From the NCBI GenBank assembly GCA_039819065.1, contig JBCBSS010000048.1, positions 1-46,354 on the forward strand: 46,354 nucleotides of DNA. The letters run 5' to 3'. Each line of letters starts with the position of its first letter. Position 1 is the first letter of the stretch. This DNA comes from JBCBSS01 sp039819065. Its GTDB lineage: Bacteria > Bacteroidota > Bacteroidia > Cytophagales > Cyclobacteriaceae. The notes beneath the pieces are model-generated. The model had not been told where the DNA came from and did no database searches. It saw only the letters and a program-made list of their open reading frames with translations. Positions 17,540 to 25,176 of the stretch are shown piece by piece. The translations under genes and the position numbers were made by a program.

Positions 17540-18349
17540 CTACTGCTTTCGCCAAAGGCGCATTTCCAATGAAACACGTGTTTTATTCCGGTTTAAATTG
17601 ATAGCGCCACCATGGACAAGGTAGGGCGAGAATACCAAAACTTCATTTGTTCGAGGGTTAGCCCTGATAGCTTCGAAAGATCCATCAATGGAGGTAACAG
17701 CAGGTACATTGAATTTGACCCCATTGATTTGCGCGCCTGCATCTGTCTTTTCTATTTTTGAATCACTCCATTGGTGACTTCCAGGAATCAGAATTAATGA
17801 AGACTCCTCGTTACTACCAGCGATGGGCAAGTAAATGTTAATGCAGTCATCATAATCTTCAAGCCATACATCTCTGTGTAGTGGGTTGTTATCACCCGAC
17901 AATGGTCTGACTACCCGGAAATGAAAAATACTGGCGTCATCAAATGGGTTTCTAGCGATGAGTGGGCAACCACAAATCTCTTCAATACAGGCGATGAACT
18001 GATTTACATCTCCTGGGAAATCCGCCATCTCTCGGAGTTTCGTTTCCTGAATAACTGCCAAGTGGCGATCGTAATTTCCATCCACCAACCAGTGATATTG
18101 CTCAAGGTTGAAATCTTGCGTAACCGGCAATCCAGCATTTCTAAGTATGTTAATTAGCAATGTTCTTAGGCCGGAAGTGACTTCCTGAAAAATATCGCTT
18201 GGCAGCTCAGATACAGTAAATCCACTATCGTTCCATGGCGCAGCAGCAGATAAGTCATCGGCATTTTCAAGCAATACCGTGTCATTGCCGAAAGCTTTTG
18301 AGCCTTGGGCATCGTATGCCAATTGGTGGCCGTTTACTGTGTAATCCAC
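17540..18349 (-). CDS. Phytanoyl-CoA dioxygenase-like Fe(II)/2-oxoglutarate oxygenase, GTG start
   Basis: PhyH-type oxygenase of 269 residues. The iron facial triad is His158-x-Asp160 (PLHRDVW) and His246 (YLVHGG), with Arg258 (KTRVSLEMR) placed to bind 2-oxoglutarate. IYLPIAGSN and LILIPGSHQWS are the usual strand motifs of the jelly-roll core. Substrate unknown. The only start compatible with the reading frame is GTG, 21 bases after the rsgA stop, so it may be cotranscribed with waaA and rsgA. It converges with the sulfotransferase/glycosyltransferase operon, so a role in the same glycan or lipid is possible but unproven. Confidence 0.82.
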   Translation of the reverse strand: MDYTVNGHQLAYDAQGSKAFGNDTVLLENADDLSAAAPWNDSGFTVSELPSDIFQEVTSGLRTLLINILRNAGLPVTQDFNLEQYHWLVDGNYDRHLAVIQETKLREMADFPGDVNQFIACIEEICGCPLIARNPFDDASIFHFRVVRPLSGDNNPLHRDVWLEDYDDCINIYLPIAGSNEESSLILIPGSHQWSDSKIEKTDAGAQINGVKFNVPAVTSIDGSFEAIRANPRTNEVLVFSPYLVHGGAINLNRNKTRVSLEMRLWRKQ

Positions 18350-18370
18350 TATACGTGACTAACTTAATCT

Positions 18371-19294
18371 TTATCTTCTGTTGTCCTCATCTTCTAACAT
18401 GCTCAGATAGCTGTAGTAACGGCTCCCGGCAATTTCACCTTCTTCCACCGCTCGAATTATTGCACAACCCGGCTCATTGGTATGTGTGCAGTTATGAAAC
18501 TTACATTGACCAATAAGTGCCCGCATTTCGGGGAAGTAGTCAGAAAGCTCATTGCCTTCTATTTCAAAAAGCCCTAACTCTTTGATGCCGGGTGTGTCTA
18601 TGATATAAGTGTCCTGGTCAACCTCGAACATCTCTGCAAATGTAGTAGTGTGGATGCCTTTGTTTGCAAAGTCGGATACTTCGCCGATCTTCTGATCAAT
18701 GTCTGGGTTCAGGGCATTAATCATTGTGGATTTTCCGACACCAGAGTGCCCGGACACCAGTGTGGTTTTATTGCGCAACACCTCTTTGACTTCGTCCAAA
18801 CCGTGTTGCTCAAGTGCTGATATGGTAATACACTTGAACCCGATACTCTCATAGGTGTACACAATATCTTCCAGCTCCTCCCACTCTTCATCCGTCAGCA
18901 TGTCCATTTTGTTGAATACCAAAATGGTTGGTATTCTGAAAGACTCTGCTGAAACTGTAAACCTATCTATAAACCCTACTGATGTTCTTGGGTATGACAA
19001 AGTGACCAGTAGAAGAGCCTGATCTATGTTGGATGCAATAATATGAGCATGATGGCTTTTTTTGACTGACTTTCTGATGATGTAATTCTCTCTCGATTCT
19101 ATTGAGGTAATTACAGCAGTATCCTCATCGGCAGATTCCAATTCGAAGGTTACAATATCACCAACAGCAATCGGGTTGGTCACCTTCTTATTCTCTAGCC
19201 TAAACTTCCCCCTTACTCGGCATTGGTAGAATTGTCCATCTTCTCCGAGCACCTCGTACCATGACCCTGTCGATTTAAATACCGTCCCTCTCAT
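18371..19294 (-). CDS. rsgA: Ribosome small-subunit-dependent GTPase A
   Basis: Circularly permuted GTPase of 307 residues that assists 30S subunit maturation. An N-terminal OB-fold (residues 1-70) precedes the GTPase motifs in the permuted order G4 (FNKMD), G1 (SGHSGVGKSTMIN) and G3 (IDTPGIKELGL). The C-terminal zinc-binding segment CKFHNCTHTNEPGCAI carries the Cys-His-Cys ligands. Its ATG overlaps the waaA stop by four bases (ATGA), indicating coupling to waaA. Confidence 0.96.
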   Translation of the reverse strand: MRGTVFKSTGSWYEVLGEDGQFYQCRVRGKFRLENKKVTNPIAVGDIVTFELESADEDTAVITSIESRENYIIRKSVKKSHHAHIIASNIDQALLLVTLSYPRTSVGFIDRFTVSAESFRIPTILVFNKMDMLTDEEWEELEDIVYTYESIGFKCITISALEQHGLDEVKEVLRNKTTLVSGHSGVGKSTMINALNPDIDQKIGEVSDFANKGIHTTTFAEMFEVDQDTYIIDTPGIKELGLFEIEGNELSDYFPEMRALIGQCKFHNCTHTNEPGCAIIRAVEEGEIAGSRYYSYLSMLEDEDNRR

Positions 19295-20538
19295 GCGCTT
19301 AACAACTCCTTACAATATTGCATAATTTTTTCTGTGGCCCCAGTGTTTTCACTTACATAGCGTAAGGTAGCAGCTTTGGATTGCTCGTAGGTATTTTTAT
19401 CCTGGAGATTATCGAATGCCGTTTTAAGCGTTTCAAAATCACCAATGGCAAAAGCTCCGTTCAGTGCGATAAGATCTACTGCTTCCTGGAATTTGGTGTA
19501 ATTACGATTACCGAAGAATATCGGTAATCCAAAAGTGGCCGCCTCTAATATGTTGTGTAGCCCGTCTCCAAAAGCCCCACCGATATAGGCATATTGGCCG
19601 TATTGGTATAAGCTAGAAAGCATGCCTATGTTATCTATGATTAAGACATTGGCACTTTCTGATTTGCTTGATTCAAAAGTGGAAAACCTGATGGATGTAA
19701 TGCCAAGTAACTCCTCAGTTTTGGTGATAGAAGCATCGTCAATTTCGTGTGGTGCAATGATGAATTTCATACTGCCTTGGTGCTCTCGAATGAGCGGTGC
19801 CAGCACCTCGATATCCTCTTTCCAACTACTGCCTATGATCATCGTCTGTTTGCCGTCCGTGAAGGCTTCCACTTCCGGTATGGCTTTGGCTTTTTTGCTT
19901 ATTTCTACTACACGATCAAAACGCGTATCGCCTGTTACAGAGCAATTTGACAGTCCTATTGACTCTAATAATTCGGCTGAGGTATTATTCTGCACAAAGA
20001 AATAATCGAAATGCTTTAGAATGGATCGATTAAAGCCACCATAGGATTTAAAGAATGCCTGCTCCTTTCTAAAAATGGTAGAAAACGAAATCAAAGGAAT
20101 GTTTCGATTGTGCAGCTCCTTGGAGAAGTGATACCAAAACTCGTATTTGACAAAGAAAGCTATCTCTGGTTGAACAGCTTCGATCATGATGCGGGCATTG
20201 CTTGCCGTATCAAGTGGCAAATAGAAGATGTAATCCGCCTGCTCATAGTTTTTGCGAATTTCATATCCAGAAGGTGAAAAAAAGGTAAGTAATACTTTAT
20301 AGTTTAAGTAGGTTTGACGGAAAGCCTCGATAACCGGTCTAGCTTGTTCAAACTCACCTAAAGAAGCGCAGTGAAACCAAGCCAGTTTATCTTCACGGCC
20401 ATGAAAAGATCTTTGTATTTGGTCTAACAGGCCTTTTCTGCCCTTTACGAATAATCTGAGTTTGGGTGAGAACAGGGCGATGAGCGGCAGTGCAAGCCGC
20501 ACTAAAAGGGTGCTGAAATTGTAGAAAAAAAGGCGCAT
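19291..20538 (-). CDS. waaA: 3-deoxy-D-manno-octulosonic acid (KDO) transferase
   Basis: Inner-membrane GT-B glycosyltransferase of 415 residues that adds KDO to lipid A precursor. The N-terminal anchor and Arg/Lys-rich segment, WFHCASLGEFEQARPVIE (with the catalytic Glu), FVKYEFWYHFSKEL, GDTRFDRV, IIGSSWKEDIEVL and GGAFGDGLHNILEAATFGLP match WaaA. The start ATG lies just 9 bases after a TAnnTTTG box embedded in the tail of the preceding terminator. It forms an overlapping pair with rsgA. Confidence 0.94.
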   Translation of the reverse strand: MRLFFYNFSTLLVRLALPLIALFSPKLRLFVKGRKGLLDQIQRSFHGREDKLAWFHCASLGEFEQARPVIEAFRQTYLNYKVLLTFFSPSGYEIRKNYEQADYIFYLPLDTASNARIMIEAVQPEIAFFVKYEFWYHFSKELHNRNIPLISFSTIFRKEQAFFKSYGGFNRSILKHFDYFFVQNNTSAELLESIGLSNCSVTGDTRFDRVVEISKKAKAIPEVEAFTDGKQTMIIGSSWKEDIEVLAPLIREHQGSMKFIIAPHEIDDASITKTEELLGITSIRFSTFESSKSESANVLIIDNIGMLSSLYQYGQYAYIGGAFGDGLHNILEAATFGLPIFFGNRNYTKFQEAVDLIALNGAFAIGDFETLKTAFDNLQDKNTYEQSKAATLRYVSENTGATEKIMQYCKELLSA

Positions 20539-20546
20539 AGCGTGCC

Positions 20547-20554
20547 CAAAAATA
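20547..20554 (-). promoter_or_regulatory. -7 promoter box for waaA inside the terminator tail
   Basis: On the minus strand TATTTTTG (a match to TAnnTTTG) ends nine bases before the waaA ATG. It is part of the T-rich tail of the peroxiredoxin terminator. It would yield a leader of only a few bases. No -33 TTG was identified. Confidence 0.4.
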
Positions 20555-20585
20555 AGAAAACCCTCTGTGGTGAGCAGAGGGTTTT
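20551..20585 (-). terminator. Intrinsic terminator after the peroxiredoxin gene
   Basis: Perfect 11-base stem AAAACCCTCTG/CAGAGGGTTTT with a 7-base loop, followed on the minus strand by TTTTCTTATTTTT. Located 22 bases after the peroxiredoxin stop and 19 bases before the waaA start. Confidence 0.88.
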
Positions 20586-20606
20586 ACATTTATTTAAGTT
20601 GTTATC

Positions 20607-21236
20607 TTAGTGAGACGAAAGGTAATCAGCAACACCTTCTCTTGTGGCGTTCATAGCGTCTTTACCTTCTTCCCAGTTAGCAGGGCATACTTCACCATGC
20701 TGCTGTACGTGCTGCCATGCATCTACTATTCTGATCATTTCATCAATGTTTCTACCTAAAGGAAGATCGTTGATAGTTTCGTGTCTTACTATTCCTTCTT
20801 TATCGATGAAGAAAGTACCTCGGTAGGCGATAGGAGCACCTTTGAAGCTCAACTCGCCTTCCTCATTGTAATCCCAGTCACCAGCCAATACACCGAAGTT
20901 AGAAGAAATAGTCTTGGCAGTGTCAGCTACTAATGGATAAGTCACACCCTCGATACCACCATTAGCTTTAGGGGTCATTAACCAAGCCAAGTGAGTCTCT
21001 TCTGTATCAGTTGAGCAACCAACCACTGCAACACCTCTCTTTTCGAATTCAGCCAACTTCTCTTGAAAAGCCAAGATCTCAGTAGGGCATACGAAAGTAA
21101 AATCCTTAGGGTAGAAGAAGAACATCACATCTTTTCCGCCGATGTACTGCTCAAGTGAGAAGTCTTCTACGATTTCTTCTCCATTGATTACCGCAGGAGC
21201 ATTAAAAATAGGAGCTTTTTTTCCTACCAATGACAT
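20607..21236 (-). CDS. Peroxiredoxin (AhpC/typical 2-Cys)
   Basis: Thiol peroxidase of 209 residues that reduces hydrogen peroxide and organic peroxides. The peroxidatic Cys50 lies in DFTFVCPTEILAF and the resolving Cys (about residue 184) in GEVCPANWEEG. The start at 21236 (MSLVGKKAPIF) is the family start; a frame beginning 20 codons earlier would overlap the Fur gene and has no counterpart. It lies 28 bases after the fur-like gene, likely in one operon, so peroxide control by that regulator is expected. Codon use suggests high expression. Closed by the terminator at 20551-20585. Confidence 0.95.
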   Translation of the reverse strand: MSLVGKKAPIFNAPAVINGEEIVEDFSLEQYIGGKDVMFFFYPKDFTFVCPTEILAFQEKLAEFEKRGVAVVGCSTDTEETHLAWLMTPKANGGIEGVTYPLVADTAKTISSNFGVLAGDWDYNEEGELSFKGAPIAYRGTFFIDKEGIVRHETINDLPLGRNIDEMIRIVDAWQHVQQHGEVCPANWEEGKDAMNATREGVADYLSSH

Positions 21237-21264
21237 AATTTTAGTTTGCTTTATGAATTGAACA

Positions 21265-21705
21265 TTAATTAATAGACACTTCTTTGGAGGGATCAATCTT
21301 GTCGCCTTTGATGTGCAGACTGATGTTTTTGATCCTTAGGTTGTTAAGGTGTTTACTCTTTAAAAAATCTAAGATCAGATTGTTCAGGTCTTCGTCGAAA
21401 TAATCGATTATTTCTTTAGTGTTCAAACAGTAGATGTGATTGTGATCCTTTAATCTTGGGTCATACCTCATTTGACCTTCCGGTGAAGACACTTTGTTTA
21501 ATAAACCTTTTTGAACAAACGTCTCTAAAGTCTTGTAAACAGTAGCCAACGATATGCTTGGATTGTCTGGCTTAACAAATTCATACACCTGTTCAGCTGA
21601 TGGGTGGTTTTCCAGTTTGAGTAACGCACTGTAAACCACCAACCGTTGGTGTGTGACCTTCAAATTAGCTTTGGTAAGCTGTTCCTTGATTTCTGTAAGC
21701 TCCAA
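21265..21705 (-). CDS. Fur/PerR-family transcriptional regulator, TTG start
   Basis: Metal-dependent repressor of 146 residues. The winged helix (THQRLVVYSALLKLENHPSAEQVYEFV ... SLATVYKTLETFVQKGLL, quoted in parts) is followed by the metal/dimer domain with DHNHIYCLNTKEIIDYFD. The second Cys of the usual CxxC structural zinc pair is absent (CLNT), and the C-terminal CxxC is missing too, so structural zinc is not expected. TTG at 21705 is required: an in-frame stop lies just upstream and the next Met is deep in the domain. Linkage to the peroxiredoxin gene favours a PerR-like peroxide sensor over an iron regulator. Confidence 0.88.
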   Translation of the reverse strand: MELTEIKEQLTKANLKVTHQRLVVYSALLKLENHPSAEQVYEFVKPDNPSISLATVYKTLETFVQKGLLNKVSSPEGQMRYDPRLKDHNHIYCLNTKEIIDYFDEDLNNLILDFLKSKHLNNLRIKNISLHIKGDKIDPSKEVSIN

Positions 21706-21725
21706 GCGATAAAATTTTCTAAATG

Positions 21726-21739
21726 ATAATAATTATTAT
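21726..21739. promoter_or_regulatory. Probable Fur/PerR box
   Basis: ATAATAATTATTAT is a perfect 14-base palindrome in the leader of the fur-like gene, between its predicted -7 box and its TTG start. It resembles PerR/Fur boxes (AT-rich, centred on AATT) and suggests autorepression of the fur-peroxiredoxin operon. Confidence 0.6.
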
Positions 21740-21756
21740 TTAGTAAAGATTATGAA

Positions 21757-21765
21757 GCAAAAGTA
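21757..21765 (-). promoter_or_regulatory. -7 promoter box for the fur-peroxiredoxin operon
   Basis: Minus strand TACTTTTGC is a full match to TAnnTTTGy. Transcription would begin about 45 bases before the TTG, placing the palindrome at 21726-21739 in the early transcribed region, a typical repressor position. Confidence 0.55.
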
Positions 21766-21901
21766 TGCCGTGTCAAAATGGTTTGCAAGACGTAGCCCAA
21801 AAAAAAGATTGATTAATGAATAGCTTATTTAGTTTAGAGTCTAAAATTGTTTAATTTGATCATAATTTTTTTTGAATAACATACCTATAAATGAACTACT
21901 T

Positions 21902-22945
21902 ATGAGATTTAATGCCTTTGAGATTCGTTCAATTTTTTCCATTGTATTTCTTCTACTTCTCTGTACAGTTTCCTTCTCCGTAAAAGCTCAAGACGACTTT
22001 GACCAGTTCTTGGAGGCAGGGGTAGAGGACGCCAATGTTCTGCTTCAAGCCTATATGGAACCCCTTGTGGATGGTGTGCAGTTTGGTATTTCTAACGGGT
22101 GGTACAATACTGCTAAGCCACACAAGCCATTTGGTATTGATATTACAGTGACTGCCAGTGCGGCCTTTGTGCCTGATGAAGACCTCTTTTACAACTTTGC
22201 AGACCTCAATTTGACTAACGTCAGACTCCTCAACCCATCAGATGGCGAACTGCCTACCTTTTTTGGAACTGATGATGAAAGTCGAACGCCGGAATTTGAA
22301 TTAGTCGACCAACCCGGTATCACATTCGAGGGACCATTAGGTATCAATTTGGAAGATGAAATTGGCTTTACTGCCATCCCGGTTCCCATGGCTCAAGTCG
22401 GAATTGGTATTTTCAAAAATACAGACCTGAAGGTGCGGTTCATTCCTGAAATCAACTTTGGTACTGAGGATGAGGCATCATTCAAGATGATCGGGTTCGG
22501 CATTATGCACGATATTAAGCAGCATATTCCGGGCCTGAAGCTATTGCCTTTTGATCTATCCGTTTTTGCTGGCTATACAGATGTAACAACCGAGATCGAC
22601 CTTTCCGGAGACCTGACTAATCAAGGCTTTACACAAGTCGGTGTATATGATATCAATTCATTCACTTTTCAGGGGATCATATCTAAGAAGTTTTCCGTGC
22701 TTACTCTTTATGGAGCCGTAGGTTTTAACACAGTTAGAACCAATTTGAAGCTTTTAGGAGAATATGACATTGACGATGATGGAGCAGTTGATCTCGTAGA
22801 TCCGATTGATTTGGATTTCTCAGCAGGAGGCCCAAGATTGACCGGCGGACTAAGATTGAAATTGGCGATTCTTACCATACACGGAGATTATACCCTCCAA
22901 GAATATAATACGCTGACCGTAGGAATAGGACTTAGCGTACGTTAG
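21902..22945 (+). CDS. DUF6588-like exported protein
   Basis: Exported protein of 347 residues, likely an outer-membrane beta-barrel. A signal peptide (IFSIVFLLLLCTVSFSVKAQ) is followed by YMEPLVDGVQFGISNGWYNTA and FGIDITVTASA, the conserved opening of DUF6588 proteins of Bacteroidota. Alternating amphipathic strands and a terminal strand ending in IGLSVR fit a barrel. The ATG at 21902 is preferred because it gives a standard signal peptide; a TTG ten codons upstream would lengthen it. Function unknown. Single gene between the divergent fur operon and the convergent TfoX-N gene. Confidence 0.78.
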   Translation: MRFNAFEIRSIFSIVFLLLLCTVSFSVKAQDDFDQFLEAGVEDANVLLQAYMEPLVDGVQFGISNGWYNTAKPHKPFGIDITVTASAAFVPDEDLFYNFADLNLTNVRLLNPSDGELPTFFGTDDESRTPEFELVDQPGITFEGPLGINLEDEIGFTAIPVPMAQVGIGIFKNTDLKVRFIPEINFGTEDEASFKMIGFGIMHDIKQHIPGLKLLPFDLSVFAGYTDVTTEIDLSGDLTNQGFTQVGVYDINSFTFQGIISKKFSVLTLYGAVGFNTVRTNLKLLGEYDIDDDGAVDLVDPIDLDFSAGGPRLTGGLRLKLAILTIHGDYTLQEYNTLTVGIGLSVR

Positions 22946-23013
22946 TATCTTATTAGCCAAAGCTTAAAAGTAAACGGCTTGTTTCGGGTTAATGAAATCA
23001 GAGATGAGCCTTT

Positions 23014-23331
23014 TTACTTTTTCTTTAAAGACTGTACGTAAACCAGAGCAGATTCGGCAAAACTTTTCCACTTATCTGCGTAGTCATAAGGTACCTGATA
23101 CCAGCCGCTCATTGCCGTCTTTTGCATTGGATTGAATACTTCCACGCCATCTAAACTGGCCGCTTCCTTTTCTGACTCCCCGGTGAACTTGAAAACCATA
23201 TGATCTTGCCATAACATGGCAAGTGCCTTTCCATTAGGTGCTTTTATGCAGAACGCGCCAAACATTTTACCCTTCTTTGCTTCTGGTAGCGTCTCTGCTA
23301 TTTCGTGAAAAAGTGCTTCAGCTTCATTCAT
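23014..23331 (-). CDS. TfoX N-terminal domain protein
   Basis: Small cytosolic protein of 105 residues consisting of a TfoX_N domain only: KMFGAFCIKAPNGKALAML, HMVFKFTGE and MSGWYQVPYDYADKW. In Gammaproteobacteria TfoX regulates competence, but stand-alone TfoX_N proteins in Bacteroidota have no established function. Monocistronic. Confidence 0.85.
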   Translation of the reverse strand: MNEAEALFHEIAETLPEAKKGKMFGAFCIKAPNGKALAMLWQDHMVFKFTGESEKEAASLDGVEVFNPMQKTAMSGWYQVPYDYADKWKSFAESALVYVQSLKKK

Positions 23332-23709
23332 AATAAATCGAAATTTGAGGTGTGTTCATTTTACTGACGATTACTTGTTAGTGTTATGGACAAAGTAACT
23401 ACCTGGTTTTCGATCTTATTTCGAATGACATCAATTCAATGAAATTGTGATTGATACTAGAAAGGTATTTAACATTAAAACCGCTTAAGAAAATTTCAGG
23501 TGAATAACTGAAACCCAAAAAAATCACGGTGAGAAATCTTTCTGGTTCAAAACATTGGATTTGGATGTTTTCGATGCTTAGAAAAAAGGGATATATCTTG
23601 ATTTATTCGATATAAACTGTTCTTTCAACTGGTCAGTAAAGGGTTGATTCTTATTTAAATCGTTATCAAAACCCTGTACGTGTAATTTAAACTTCAGCAA
23701 GATAGATGC
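23332..23709. other. Intergenic region, nothing recognised
   Basis: 378 AT-rich bases between the enoyl-CoA hydratase stop and the TfoX-N start, both on the minus strand. No gene, repeat, promoter box or terminator could be supported. Confidence 0.5.
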
Positions 23710-24483
23710 CTACTTTCCTTTATACTCCGGAGCTCTTTTCTCTATGAAAGCTTGCATGCCTTCTTTTTGATCCTCAGAAGCGAAAGTCAGATAGAAATTT
23801 TTTCTTTCGAAATGAAGTCCTTCATCTAGATGTGTTTCGAAAGAACGATTAACGGCTTCCTTAGCCATTTGAGCCGCTATCGGTGACATTTGGGCAATTT
23901 CCTGAGCTAGTTTGGTGGCTTCATACATGTACATCTCGACTGGCACTACCGCGTTAATCAAGCCATAGCCTAATGCTTCTTCAGCGCTGATGAATCTTCC
24001 AGTTAACACCAATTCCATGGCTTTGGCTTTGCCTACCGCTTTCGTTAATCGCTGTGTGCCTCCGGCACCCGGCATAACACCTATTTTGATTTCTGGTTGC
24101 CCGAACTTAGCTGTCTCAGAAGCGATAATCATATCGCAAGTCATGGCTAATTCGCAGCCGCCGCCTAAAGCAAACCCCGATACGGCAGCGATAATTGGTT
24201 TTTTTGTTTTCCTGATCTGGTCCCAAGTGCTGAATTGATCTATCATCAGCATATCAACAGCCGATTTATTTGCCATTTGTTTAATATCAGCTCCAGCAGC
24301 GAAAGCCCTTTCGTTACCCGTTATGATAATACTTCTGACCTCATCATTCTGATCGAGCTCTTTCAGCGCATCACGCAATTCGGCCATTAATTGAAGATTA
24401 AGCGCATTTAACTCTTTGGGACGATTGAGTTCAATGAGCGCTACGAATTTTGAGTATTTATTATTGACCTTTATGAATTCCAT
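23710..24483 (-). CDS. Enoyl-CoA hydratase/isomerase family protein
   Basis: Crotonase-fold enzyme of 257 residues. NRPKELNALN, the oxyanion strand AFAAGADIKQM, SGFALGGGCELAMTCDMIIAS (catalytic-Glu region 1) and GVMPGAGGTQRL (catalytic-Glu region 2 at GAGG) are all intact, matching short-chain enoyl-CoA hydratases that hydrate trans-2-enoyl-CoA in fatty-acid or amino-acid breakdown. The ATG at 24483 (MEFIKVNNKY) is chosen over a TTG eight codons earlier, which would reach into the tail of a hairpin. A terminator-like hairpin lies 22-58 bases upstream of this start, on the same strand. Confidence 0.93.
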   Translation of the reverse strand: MEFIKVNNKYSKFVALIELNRPKELNALNLQLMAELRDALKELDQNDEVRSIIITGNERAFAAGADIKQMANKSAVDMLMIDQFSTWDQIRKTKKPIIAAVSGFALGGGCELAMTCDMIIASETAKFGQPEIKIGVMPGAGGTQRLTKAVGKAKAMELVLTGRFISAEEALGYGLINAVVPVEMYMYEATKLAQEIAQMSPIAAQMAKEAVNRSFETHLDEGLHFERKNFYLTFASEDQKEGMQAFIEKRAPEYKGK

Positions 24484-24504
24484 GGCGTACTGAATTTTTT
24501 CCCA

Positions 24505-24541
24505 CAAGAAAAAGAAAAGCCGCCTTTTTTCAAAGGCGGCT
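24505..24541 (-). terminator. Terminator-like hairpin in the leader of the enoyl-CoA hydratase gene
   Basis: Ten-base stem AGCCGCCTTT/AAAGGCGGCT with a 4-base loop, followed on the minus strand by TTTTCTTTTTCTT. It sits between divergent genes, so no minus-strand gene precedes it; it could attenuate the hydratase gene or be a leftover of a lost gene. Confidence 0.7.
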
Positions 24542-24644
24542 TCAGCTTTACCATGCTTAAATAGGTGAGTAAAAGTGCTATGTTAGCCTTATATACAACC
24601 AAATTAATTTAGGTAACCCGATGATATTTTCGGTGAGTGTTTTA

Positions 24645-24653
24645 TAATTTTGC
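24645..24653 (+). promoter_or_regulatory. -7 promoter box for the tyrosine phosphatase gene
   Basis: TAATTTTGC matches TAnnTTTGy exactly, 25 bases before the ATG at 24679. Confidence 0.6.
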
Positions 24654-24678
24654 AGTGGCTTATTAAGTTAATAGTATT

Positions 24679-25176
24679 ATGAAGGTGAAGGTAATATTTG
24701 TTTGTTTAGGCAATATCTGTCGTTCCCCATTGGCAGCGGCAGTGTTTGAAGAGATGGTGAAGAAGGCCGGTCTAGAAAACGAGTTCGAGATAGACTCAGC
24801 GGGTACATCCGACTATCACATTGGCGAAAGCCCTGATCAGCGCACACTTGAGAATGCTGCCAAGCATGGGCTGGTCATTAACAATAAAGGGCGTCAAATC
24901 TCAAGGAAAGACCTTATCAATTTTGATTATATCGTCGCCATGGACGGGGCAAATTTGAAAAACATCCAAAAACTTGATCAAACGCATCAATTTGCCACTA
25001 AAATGTTTTTGATGCGTGACTTCGATTCTATCGAGAAAAAGGGAGATGTTCCTGATCCTTATTTTGGTGGTGAAGAAGGTTTTGAAAATGTTTATAACAT
25101 AGTGAAGAGGTCGATGGAAAACTTCCTCAAAGAATTGATTAAAATTCACAATCTCCCACTAGCGGTCAAGCAATAA
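24679..25176 (+). CDS. Low-molecular-weight protein-tyrosine phosphatase
   Basis: Cytosolic phosphatase of 165 residues. The catalytic loop VCLGNICRSP has nucleophile Cys9 and Arg15 in the CX5R pattern; the general acid is Asp126 in VPDPYFGG. Length is typical. Such enzymes act on tyrosine-phosphorylated proteins, often polysaccharide-export kinases, but no kinase is near. The 3' end overlaps the convergent aspartate kinase gene by 11 bases. Confidence 0.94.
   Translation: MKVKVIFVCLGNICRSPLAAAVFEEMVKKAGLENEFEIDSAGTSDYHIGESPDQRTLENAAKHGLVINNKGRQISRKDLINFDYIVAMDGANLKNIQKLDQTHQFATKMFLMRDFDSIEKKGDVPDPYFGGEEGFENVYNIVKRSMENFLKELIKIHNLPLAVKQ

Noticed and set aside
21237..21296. Twenty-residue N-terminal extension of the peroxiredoxin
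   Set aside because: It would overlap the fur-like gene, and the family starts at MSLVGKKAP; ATG 21236 is at the expected place.
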